From: Burkholderiaceae bacterium
Lineage (GTDB): Bacteria; Pseudomonadota; Gammaproteobacteria; Burkholderiales; Burkholderiaceae_F
Assembly (NCBI GenBank): GCA_013696665.1
Contig: JACCYC010000195.1
Span: forward strand, 1 to 11,937
Reading direction: 5' to 3'
Length of the DNA stretch: 11,937 bases
How positions within the stretch are numbered: position 1 is the stretch's first letter; every line of letters begins with the position of its first letter. The notes under the pieces are model-generated. The model did no database searches and was not told the DNA's origin. It saw nothing but the letters and a program-made list of their open reading frames with translations. Both the position numbers and the translations under genes were made by a program. This document shows, in pieces, positions 7,181 to 11,937 of this stretch.

Positions 7181-7194
7181 CCGGCATATGCCGG
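7181..7194 (-). promoter_or_regulatory. Leader palindrome upstream of exported-protein gene A
   Basis: CCGGCATATGCCGG is a perfect 14-bp palindrome, 18 bases before the start codon at 7162. Copy B has CCGGCG-CC-CGCCGG at the equivalent place, so the sixth base pair changes from A-T to G-C with pairing kept. A third CCGG at 7171-7174 overlaps the Shine-Dalgarno and could pair alternatively with the nearest CCGG. This could be an mRNA hairpin near the ribosome binding site or a DNA operator. Confidence 0.5.
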
Positions 7195-7202
7195 CATGGA
7201 GA

Positions 7203-7243
7203 GAAGCTTCGAGCCGCGCACCCCACTGATTGCCCACAGGTTC
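7203..7243 (-). repeat. 41-nt conserved leader block, copy A
   Basis: This block aligns without gaps to 8266-8306 at 35 of 41 positions, with 16 identical bases in a row (GATTGCCCACAGGTTC on the plus strand, 7228-7243). On the coding strand it contains TGTGGG and a second GTGGGG 11 bases further on, about one helical turn. It lies just upstream of the palindrome at 7181-7194. It is probably a shared promoter, operator or leader RNA of the duplicated module. Confidence 0.65.
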
Positions 7244-7296
7244 GAAAATCAGCCTCGAGGGCGCGAATATTCGGAACGGAAGTCGGGCGCATGACC

Positions 7297-7326
7297 CATA
7301 AAACAGAGCGGCCTTCGCGACCGCTC
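7297..7326 (-). terminator. Rho-independent terminator after thioesterase copy B
   Basis: Read on the minus strand, GAGCGGTC and GGCCGCTC (7326 to 7306) form an 8-bp stem with one G-U pair and a GCGAA loop, followed by TGTTTTAT. It begins four bases after the stop codon at 7330-7332. It separates the upstream exported-protein/thioesterase pair from the copy A unit, which must then have its own promoter. Confidence 0.85.
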
Positions 7327-7329
7327 CAT

Positions 7330-7791
7330 TCACGCCATCACAAACAACTCTCGACGTTCGATCGCGTCACACTTGGTCTGAATTTTCTTTTCAATCTGTG
7401 ACCGCCGCACGATCGCAAAGCGGATTTCCCCTTCGCAAACGACCTCCTGCTCGTCACTCGCCTGCACCCAGAAAGTTGCTTCGCGATCGCCGATGCCAAC
7501 GACCCAACCGTTGATGGTGAGCAACGCGCCCGGCGGGATGGGTGCGCGATGACGGCACTTCACTGATGAACCCACGACAGTTTCTTCGTCCCGTTCGAGG
7601 TGAGGCTGCATTTCACGCACGCAGATTGACTCGAGCACGGCGACCAAATAGCCGGTGGCCATTGCGTTAATCATGCCGTTTGCATACCCACGTCCGTGCG
7701 GCAGCGCGCGGAACAGGCATCGCACTGTTTGCTCGGCGGGGACGTTGTATGTCTCACGAAAGAAGATCTGACTTATCTCGCAGTGGTTCAT
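7330..7791 (-). CDS. FlK-like hotdog thioesterase family protein, copy B
   Basis: A 153-aa protein beginning MNHCEISQIFFRE, from ATG 7791 with AGGGAG six bases upstream. An in-frame start at 7830 exists but would overlap the upstream gene and lacks conservation. The motif AMATGYLVAVLESIC carries Thr46 and Glu54, and KCRHRAPIPPGA carries His81, so all three FlK-type catalytic positions (Thr, Glu, His) are present with matching spacing. The second half (REATFWVQASDEQEVVCEGE) completes a single hotdog domain; a basic helical tail follows. The family hydrolyses acyl-CoA thioesters or related small thioesters as a dimer; the substrate here is unknown. The start lies two bases after the TAA of the exported-protein gene, so translation is probably coupled. 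A cytoplasmic location is expected. Confidence 0.85.
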   Translation of the reverse strand: MNHCEISQIFFRETYNVPAEQTVRCLFRALPHGRGYANGMINAMATGYLVAVLESICVREMQPHLERDEETVVGSSVKCRHRAPIPPGALLTINGWVVGIGDREATFWVQASDEQEVVCEGEIRFAIVRRSQIEKKIQTKCDAIERRELFVMA

Positions 7792-7793
7792 GG

Positions 7794-8228
7794 TTAGCTC
7801 CCTACTTCGGACCGCGCGACGTTCCGGCAATCCAGGGTTCCGCTGCCAGACGTCATTTCGCGGTGGGCAACCGCCCTATTAAGGCGCCACCACCCAAGCA
7901 TTTTTTCGGAGTCGCCGGCAAACTTGTTGCGCTTCAGTTGCTCTTTGACAGCCTCGCACTGCGCCGCCTGCCCCGAATCGAGGTCCGCCACGCTGGCCGC
8001 GTAGTCACACATCCAGAAAAGGCCTTCCAGTTCGGTTGTCTGACCTTCAGAACCTGGCGATGCCTCGGCATTCAGAAAGTCATGTTTGTCGGCCAGCGGC
8101 TCGCCAGCAAAGACTGGGTTGAGGCCCATCGAACACGCAACCATTGCTATTACGAACGCGCGCGGAAGTTTGCGCCGACAACCGAGCTGCAAAGCCGCGC
8201 GATAAAACTTCAAAGATGATGCTTTCAT
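7794..8228 (-). CDS. Exported protein of an unrecognised family, copy B
   Basis: A 144-aa protein from ATG 8228, with GGAGA upstream as in copy A. An ATG at 8240 in frame is less likely because it overlaps that ribosome binding site. The N-terminus is long for a signal peptide: about 22 basic residues precede the hydrophobic core (AFVIAMVACSMGLNPVFA), with cleavage likely after VFA at residue 41. The mature region shares FWMCDY (71-76), a second Cys at 91 (17 after Cys74), QLKRNKFAGD (97-106), WW at 113-114, NRA and His122 with the protein at 6755-7162. Overall similarity is clearly lower than between the thioesterases. An extra Cys at 134 is unpaired. The family is unrecognised. It is divergent from the two-component regulator at 8390 and coupled to thioesterase B. 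Confidence 0.75.
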   Translation of the reverse strand: MKASSLKFYRAALQLGCRRKLPRAFVIAMVACSMGLNPVFAGEPLADKHDFLNAEASPGSEGQTTELEGLFWMCDYAASVADLDSGQAAQCEAVKEQLKRNKFAGDSEKMLGWWRLNRAVAHREMTSGSGTLDCRNVARSEVGS

Positions 8229-8244
8229 GTGATTCTCCATTTAT

Positions 8245-8258
8245 CCGGCGGGCGCCGG
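8245..8258 (-). promoter_or_regulatory. Leader hairpin upstream of exported-protein gene B
   Basis: On the coding strand, CCGGCG-CC-CGCCGG forms a 6-bp G-C stem with a nominal 2-base centre (in RNA the innermost pair would open). It lies 16 bases before the start at 8228. It is the counterpart of the palindrome at 7181-7194, with compensatory change at the sixth pair. It may be an mRNA hairpin beside the ribosome binding site or an operator. Confidence 0.5.
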
Positions 8259-8265
8259 GTGAAAT

Positions 8266-8306
8266 GAAGATTCGTGCGGCACCCCCCACAGATTGCCCAC
8301 AGGTTC
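8266..8306 (-). repeat. 41-nt conserved leader block, copy B
   Basis: The partner of 7203-7243: 35 of 41 positions are identical without gaps, including the 16-bp core at 8291-8306. On the coding strand it contains two TGTGGG units 11 bases apart. Both copies sit seven or eight bases beyond their leader palindrome, so the whole leader architecture was duplicated with the genes or is under selection. Confidence 0.65.
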
Positions 8307-8321
8307 CTAGTGTCCTGATCG

Positions 8322-8339
8322 TTGTCGAATATCCGACAA
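8322..8339. promoter_or_regulatory. 18-bp inverted repeat in the divergent exported protein B/response regulator intergenic region
   Basis: TTGTCG-AATATC-CGACAA has perfect 6-bp arms. It lies 50 bases before the response regulator start and 93 bases before the exported-protein start. Its centre, CGAATATCCG (8326-8335), resembles CGAATATTCG at 7264-7273 in the copy A leader, at nearly the same distance (19 versus 20 bases) from the conserved 41-nt block. It is a candidate operator for a regulator shared by both copies. No clear sigma-70 promoter could be assigned. Confidence 0.45.
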
Positions 8340-8389
8340 ATTGACGGCGCGTTATCGTTGCAGCCCTGCACAGCCGCAGCGACTCGTCC

Positions 8390-9043
8390 ATGCGCGTCCT
8401 TGTTGTCGAAGACGATCCAATGATTGGAGAAGCCGTTGTAGCCGGCCTCGGCGCCGACGGTTATGCAGTCGACTGGGTGCGCGACGGGCGCGCGGCGGAA
8501 CTTTCGGTCGACACTCATACGTACGCCGTGGTTCTGCTCGACCTCGGGCTGCCGATGCGAGACGGCATCGACACGCTCAAGAGTTTGCGTGCACGCAAGG
8601 TGGATGTTCCGGTTCTGATCATCACCGCGCGCGATACGGTGGCCGACCGAATTGCCGGGCTTGACGCGGGCGCTGATGACTATTTGGTGAAGCCATTCGA
8701 TCTGGACGAACTGTCAGCGCGCGTGCGCGCGCTGCTAAGACGCGCAGCGGGAAGGGCTGAACCTGTGCTCAGTCACGGCTCGGTGACCCTTAACCCGGCG
8801 ACCCATGAGGTAAGGCTGGAAGGGCGGCCTATCGAGCTTTCGGCGCGCGAATTTGCACTGCTGCTCGCGCTTGCAGAGCGCGCTGGCAGTGTGGTCTCGC
8901 GTGCACAACTGGAGGAAAAGCTTTATGGCTGGAACGAACCCGTCGGCAGCAATGCGATCGAAGTGCACATCCACAACCTGCGAAAGAAACTGGGGGAGGC
9001 TCTGATTCGCAATGTGCGCGGGTTGGGTTACAAGCTCGACTGA
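8390..9043 (+). CDS. OmpR/PhoB-family response regulator (QseB/PmrA-like)
   Basis: A 217-aa protein from ATG 8390; the upstream ribosome binding site is weak. The receiver domain (1-115) has the acidic pair Glu7-Asp8-Asp9, the phospho-acceptor Asp51 in LLDLGLPMRDG, Thr79 in IITARD and Lys101 in YLVKPFDLDEL. The C-terminal winged helix (about 125-217) is of OmpR type (LSAREFALLLALAERAGSVV, then SNAIEVHIHNLRKKLG and RNVRGLGYKLD). The sequence style matches the QseB/PmrA/TctD branch. It is phosphorylated by the histidine kinase directly downstream, with which it overlaps by one base (TGATG). The PmrA-box-like repeat at 10373-10389 fits a regulator of this branch. Its regulon is unknown, and the divergent exported-protein gene is a plausible target. 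I withhold a gene symbol because the signal cannot be told. Confidence 0.93.
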   Translation: MRVLVVEDDPMIGEAVVAGLGADGYAVDWVRDGRAAELSVDTHTYAVVLLDLGLPMRDGIDTLKSLRARKVDVPVLIITARDTVADRIAGLDAGADDYLVKPFDLDELSARVRALLRRAAGRAEPVLSHGSVTLNPATHEVRLEGRPIELSAREFALLLALAERAGSVVSRAQLEEKLYGWNEPVGSNAIEVHIHNLRKKLGEALIRNVRGLGYKLD

Positions 9044-10377
9044 TGCGAACGTATTCGATTCGCCGCCGGCTGCTGGTCGCGTTGCTCGGCGTCCTGCTCG
9101 GCGCGGGCTTGATCGCCGCACTTGCAACCTACGCGTCAGCCCGCGGTGAGGTTGATACTTTCCTTGACGAGGAGTTGCGGCAGATAGCGCTGTCGCTGCG
9201 GGATCATGCGCAACTCGATCTTGCGCGCCTGCAGCGCGCCAGTGATGACCCCGATTTGCGCGCGCTAGTGCAAATCTGGGACCCGGCCTTCGAACGTCCC
9301 TACAGTTCGCGTGCGGTTGCTCCGCTGCCACGGTTGCTGGCCGAAGGGTTTGCAACAACCGAGCATGAAGGGCGATCGTGGCGAATTTATGCCACGCCGT
9401 CGGGCAAGCAAACAATCCAGGTGGCGCAGCCGACCGCTTTACGTGCCGAGCTGGCAGCGCGCAGTGCCGGGCGACTGCTGTTGCCGGTTGTCGCGCTGCT
9501 TCCTTTTCTTGGATTGCTTGGCTGGTGGATTGTTGGGAGCGGTCTGGCTCCCTTAACCGCCGTGGCACAGGCACTCACGCAACGCGACCCCGCGTCGTTG
9601 AAGCCCGTGACGACGCCGCAGCCATTGCCAATCGAAGTCCAACCCTTGGTCGAATCGCTCAACGCACTGCTGCAGAGGCTGGAAGCGGCATTCGATACGC
9701 AACGACGCTTTGCGGCCGACGCCGCGCACGAATTGAGAACGCCGCTGACCGCACTGACGCTACAGATTCAGCTCGCTGCGCGCGCGCAGTCCGAGCAGGA
9801 GCGCGCGATTGCGTTGGAACGAATGGAACAGGGCGTCAAGCGCGCGACGCGGCTGGTTCAGCAGCTTTTGACGATGGCACGGCTTGAACCCGAGGCCGCC
9901 AGCAAACCAACGGAGCCGATCGATCTTTCCGCGTTAGCACTTCTGGTGGCCGAGGAACTGCAGCCACTTGCAGCACAGCGCAAGGTTTCACTTGAAGTCA
10001 ACGCCGCCGCCGCCCCCGCCTGGGTGCTGGGTCAGGAGGACGCCATGCGTATCTTGTTGCGGAACCTGATCGACAACGCCATTCGTTACACGGGGCTAGA
10101 GGGTCGCGTCCACGTGCATGTGCGCGCATCTGAAAGCGAAGTCAACGTGGTCGTCGAAGATAACGGCCCGGGTATATCCGTTGAAGAGCATGAGCGTGTA
10201 TTCGACCGCTTCTATCGCGGGCGGGATGCAGCGCCGGGCGGCAGCGGTCTGGGCCTTGCGATCGTGCGGCAGATTGCCGAGCTGCACGGGGGCACCGTCG
10301 CACTATCTGCCGGGGTGCCCGGCGGCCTTCGGGCGGTGGCAAGCTTTCCAGCGGTGGTTGTGCCCGCGGCTTCTTAA
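9043..10377 (+). CDS. Sensor histidine kinase of the QseC/PmrB type
   Basis: A 444-aa inner-membrane protein. Transmembrane segments lie at about 9-29 and 145-165, enclosing a periplasmic sensor domain of about 115 residues. The cytoplasmic part has a HAMP-like linker (about 166-215), the H-box FAADAAHELRTPLTAL with phospho-acceptor His229, the N-box LLRNLIDNAIRY (about 337-348), the G1 box EDNGPGIS (about 372-379) and the G2 box GGSGLGLAIV (about 398-407). It should autophosphorylate and pass phosphate to Asp51 of the upstream response regulator, whose stop codon overlaps this ATG (TGATG at 9041-9045). The domain order and short periplasmic loop fit the QseC/PmrB branch; the ligand cannot be read from the sequence. 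The stop codon TAA at 10375-10377 lies inside the CTTAAG repeat. Confidence 0.93.
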   Translation: MRTYSIRRRLLVALLGVLLGAGLIAALATYASARGEVDTFLDEELRQIALSLRDHAQLDLARLQRASDDPDLRALVQIWDPAFERPYSSRAVAPLPRLLAEGFATTEHEGRSWRIYATPSGKQTIQVAQPTALRAELAARSAGRLLLPVVALLPFLGLLGWWIVGSGLAPLTAVAQALTQRDPASLKPVTTPQPLPIEVQPLVESLNALLQRLEAAFDTQRRFAADAAHELRTPLTALTLQIQLAARAQSEQERAIALERMEQGVKRATRLVQQLLTMARLEPEAASKPTEPIDLSALALLVAEELQPLAAQRKVSLEVNAAAAPAWVLGQEDAMRILLRNLIDNAIRYTGLEGRVHVHVRASESEVNVVVEDNGPGISVEEHERVFDRFYRGRDAAPGGSGLGLAIVRQIAELHGGTVALSAGVPGGLRAVASFPAVVVPAAS

Positions 10378-10389
10378 GTTGCCCTTAAG
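10373..10389 (+). promoter_or_regulatory. PmrA-box-like direct repeat CTTAAG-N5-CTTAAG
   Basis: CTTAAG at 10373-10378 and 10384-10389 are separated by TTGCC, giving an 11-bp period. This matches the known PmrA/QseB-type binding motif (YTTAAK-N5-YTTAAG). It overlaps the histidine kinase stop codon and precedes a hairpin and terminator. It may be a site for the response regulator encoded at 8390, but chance occurrence is not excluded and no gene starts just downstream on the plus strand. Confidence 0.5.
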
Positions 10390-10413
10390 TATCGGGAACT
10401 ACCCTTCGTTTCA

Positions 10414-10433
10414 CTTTGCTCGCTCGAGTAAAG
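10414..10433 (+). other. Stem-loop downstream of the two-component genes
   Basis: CTTTGCTC (10414-10421) pairs with GAGTAAAG (10426-10433) to give 8 pairs, one of them G-U, with loop GCTC. It precedes the terminator hairpin by 20 bases. It could be part of the 3' untranslated region of the kinase mRNA or of a separate small RNA. Confidence 0.45.
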
Positions 10434-10453
10434 CAGATTCAAAGATGCGCACC

Positions 10454-10482
10454 AAGCGCCGCACACCGCGGCGCTTTTTTTT
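10454..10482 (+). terminator. Strong rho-independent terminator after the histidine kinase
   Basis: AAGCGCCGC (10454-10462) and GCGGCGCTT (10468-10476) form a G-C-rich stem with loop ACACC, followed by eight Ts at 10475-10482. It closes the two-component operon. The minus-strand reading lacks a T-tract, so it would not serve the convergent tetR-like gene. Confidence 0.95.
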
Positions 10483-10524
10483 GGGTGCCGTTGAAATACT
10501 GTTCGTGAAGAAACACATCGGCCG

Positions 10525-11223
10525 TTAAACATTGCGCGCGCGTGGCCGGACACGCTTGCGGGCGTTAGCCGGCGTCGCGCGGGCGTGAGCAGGCGGCGCT
10601 TTTAGAGCCGCGTCGATCAGTGCATCGGCCATCCAGCGCGCGACTGCCTGGACTTCCCGGTCGCTGCTGCCCCAGATATCCTTCAGCACGACATAGGGCT
10701 CGATTCCAAAAATCATTGACAGGCCGCACAGCAGCCGCCTGAATTCATTTTTCCGCATTCTGGCTCTCAGAGGAGCAGCAGTGCGGGTCAGGATCGCGAC
10801 CCGGTGGCCTCTTCGGTACGGCTCTTCAGCCAGCTTCCCCGATCGCTCGAGCGCCCAATGCTCCAACGACAACTGCAGCGCTGCGCGCATGTGGGGTTCG
10901 AACTGCCTGAAGCGTGGAAAAGTCTTGGTAAACAGATCCTGCACCCGTTCGCGACCTTCGACTGCACGCGACTCGAAGCGGCGCACCGGCCCCAAACTTT
11001 CCCCGACAATCGCTGAAATCAGCTGGCCCCGGCTGGTGAAGTAGCGATAAGCCGTCGCGCGCGACACGCCCGCGGCTGCAGCAACCTCTGCGACCGTGAC
11101 GAGTCGGCCGTCGCCGGCGAGTTCCATTGCGTGCTGCAACAACCGCCGATAAGTGCGCTCGCGGACTCCGGCCTCCGGGCCGGGAGCGGGAACGGTAGCC
11201 TGGACTGGGGACCGGGTCGGCAT
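10525..11223 (-). CDS. TetR-family transcriptional repressor
   Basis: A 232-aa protein from ATG 11223. After a disordered Pro-rich start (1-20), the TetR DNA-binding domain is clear: helix 1 at about 21-37 and the helix-turn-helix at about 41-65 (VTVAEVAAAAGVSRATAYRY, then FTSRGQLISAIV). The rest is a helical ligand-binding and dimerisation domain, with a very basic, Arg-rich tail (last 20 residues) that could add non-specific DNA binding. Family members are dimeric repressors released from DNA by a small ligand. The gene is divergent from an FAH-family gene, with a perfect palindromic operator between them, so it probably represses both itself and that catabolic gene. The ligand is unknown. 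Confidence 0.92.
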   Translation of the reverse strand: MPTRSPVQATVPAPGPEAGVRERTYRRLLQHAMELAGDGRLVTVAEVAAAAGVSRATAYRYFTSRGQLISAIVGESLGPVRRFESRAVEGRERVQDLFTKTFPRFRQFEPHMRAALQLSLEHWALERSGKLAEEPYRRGHRVAILTRTAAPLRARMRKNEFRRLLCGLSMIFGIEPYVVLKDIWGSSDREVQAVARWMADALIDAALKAPPAHARATPANARKRVRPRARNV

Positions 11224-11272
11224 TGGTCCTACTGGACGGCAGTGGACGGACTCGGTATCGTAACTTCGTCAG

Positions 11273-11288
11273 TGAGACACGTGTCTCA
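11273..11288. promoter_or_regulatory. Perfect 16-bp palindrome, TetR-type operator
   Basis: TGAGACACGTGTCTCA reads identically on both strands and lies 49 bases from the tetR-like start and 65 bases from the FAH-family start. The TGAGACA/TGTCTCA arms are typical of TetR-family operators. Binding by the adjacent repressor is inferred from position and symmetry. Confidence 0.85.
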
Positions 11289-11353
11289 TTTTTTTTATCA
11301 GGCTGGCACTGAAGTTCCGCGATAGATCCCATCCAAAGGACAGCGAAGGAGAC

Positions 11354-11937
11354 ATGCGCATTGCCACTTATCAGTGGGGCGGTCGCCGCCACGTCGGCGT
11401 GTTGTCTAACGACGCGCGCGAAGTTACACCGGTCGATCTGAAGCGGCGCCAGGAGCAAGTGCAATCGGGCGGCGCGCTGGCGTTGATTGAACACCTTGCC
11501 GAAGGCAATGACTTCCCCTCTACCAACGGCACTCGCTTACCCCTATCCGCAATCTCGCTCGACGCACCTCTGCCACGTCCCCGACGCAATTTATGGTGTG
11601 TTGGCCGTAACTACCGCGCGCACGCAAAGGAGCTGCAGGGCACGGTATTCAAGGACGACGCCAACAGCGCAGCTGCAAAGATCGATCAGTGGCCGATCGT
11701 TTTCACCAAGGTGCCCGAGTGCGTCATCGCGCCTGGAGATCCGATCCGCCTCCCTGGACGCGCCGCGTCTGAACAGATCGACTATGAAGCGGAGCTCGCG
11801 GTGGTCATCGGACGAACCGGCACAAACATCCCCGCCGCACGCGCGATGGATCACGTGTGGGGTTACACGATCGTCAACGACATTACCGCGCGCAACGTGC
11901 AGATGCGGCACGTGCAATGGGACATGGGCAAGTCGTT
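11354..11937 (+). CDS. Fumarylacetoacetate hydrolase (FAH) family protein (3' end missing)
   Basis: Open from ATG 11354, with GAAGGAGA at 11345-11352, to the right edge: 194 complete codons. The N-terminal part (MRIATYQWGGRRHVGVL) is the small leading domain. The catalytic FAH fold starts at about residue 75 (NLWCVGRNYRAHAKELQG). The metal-binding signature Glu-x-Glu is in DYEAELAVVIGRTG, followed by VWGYTIVNDITARNVQ, where the Asp supplies another ligand. Family members are divalent-metal hydrolases, decarboxylases or isomerases of beta-keto acids in aromatic and amino-acid degradation. The exact reaction cannot be assigned, and the C-terminus is outside the window. Most relatives read NDxTARD; here it is NDITARN. 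The divergent TetR-like gene and shared operator suggest substrate-induced expression. Confidence 0.92.
   Translation, partial: MRIATYQWGGRRHVGVLSNDAREVTPVDLKRRQEQVQSGGALALIEHLAEGNDFPSTNGTRLPLSAISLDAPLPRPRRNLWCVGRNYRAHAKELQGTVFKDDANSAAAKIDQWPIVFTKVPECVIAPGDPIRLPGRAASEQIDYEAELAVVIGRTGTNIPAARAMDHVWGYTIVNDITARNVQMRHVQWDMGKS

Noticed and set aside
7228..7243. TGTGGG-containing repeat as a possible DnaA box or origin
   Set aside because: DnaA boxes are TTATCCACA-like. The TGTGGGCAATC core does not match, there is no AT-rich unwinding region and no replication gene is near.
8322..8346. TTGTCG and TTGACG as -35 elements for the response regulator
   Set aside because: No acceptable -10 hexamer is found 16-18 bases downstream of either, so no promoter is claimed.
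8735..9574. 279-residue open frame on the minus strand
   Set aside because: It lies antisense to the response regulator and kinase genes, is Arg/Ala/Pro-rich like other shadow frames in G+C-rich DNA, and has no recognisable motif.
10445..10528. 27-residue cationic open frame starting at ATG 10445
   Set aside because: It runs straight through the strong terminator hairpin and T-tract, has no ribosome binding site, and its basic composition follows from the hairpin sequence.
10826..11494. 222-residue minus-strand frame overlapping the TetR-like gene
   Set aside because: It is a frame-shifted shadow of the tetR-like gene and spans the operator region. The TetR helix-turn-helix frame is clearly the coding one.

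Overview
The window is G+C-rich DNA from a proteobacterium, most likely a betaproteobacterium of the order Burkholderiales. This rests on family content: a DUF3563-type small protein, a QseB/QseC-type two-component pair, and abundant LysR and TetR regulators. It is an inference, because no rRNA or other phylogenetic marker is present. No tRNA, rRNA, CRISPR array, insertion sequence or phage gene was seen, and no gene-free stretch exceeds about 175 bases.

Layout, left to right. (1) 1-529, minus: the N-terminal part of a LysR-type regulator running off the left edge. (2) 530-704: a divergent intergenic region with a perfect 8+8 bp inverted repeat and several TAATCG/CGATTA half-sites. (3) 705-1019, plus: a DUF3563-like small protein. 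(4) 1114-5824, plus: a compact three-gene run. It holds a 1070-aa STAND ATPase with a C-terminal SARP/BTAD-type DNA-binding module, a 56-aa gene of unknown function (4372-4542), and a calpain-like (C2) cysteine protease with Cys, His and Asn all in place. (5) 5821-8228, minus: a duplicated module of an unrecognised exported protein plus a FlK-like hotdog thioesterase. Copy B (8228 to 7330) is the two genes alone and ends in a strong terminator. Copy A (7162 to 5821) carries an extra half-SWEET/PQ-loop membrane protein between its two genes. The two leaders share a 41-nt block (35 of 41 identical) and a hairpin with compensatory changes. (6) 8390-10377, plus: an OmpR-family response regulator and its histidine kinase, overlapping by one base. 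They are followed by a PmrA-box-like CTTAAG direct repeat, a hairpin and a strong terminator. (7) 10525-11223, minus, and 11354-11937, plus: a TetR-family repressor divergent from a fumarylacetoacetate hydrolase (FAH)-family gene that is cut by the right edge, with a perfect 16-bp palindromic operator between them.

How the parts may work together. The STAND/SARP protein is probably an ATP- and ligand-gated activator, and its tight linkage to a cytoplasmic calpain-like protease and a small protein suggests one regulated proteolytic system. The duplicated module joins an exported small protein, an acyl-CoA-type thioesterase and, in one copy, a small transporter-like membrane protein, and its upstream copy is divergent from the two-component pair. 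Its function is not recognisable from sequence. The TetR/FAH pair is a standard ligand-derepressed catabolic arrangement.
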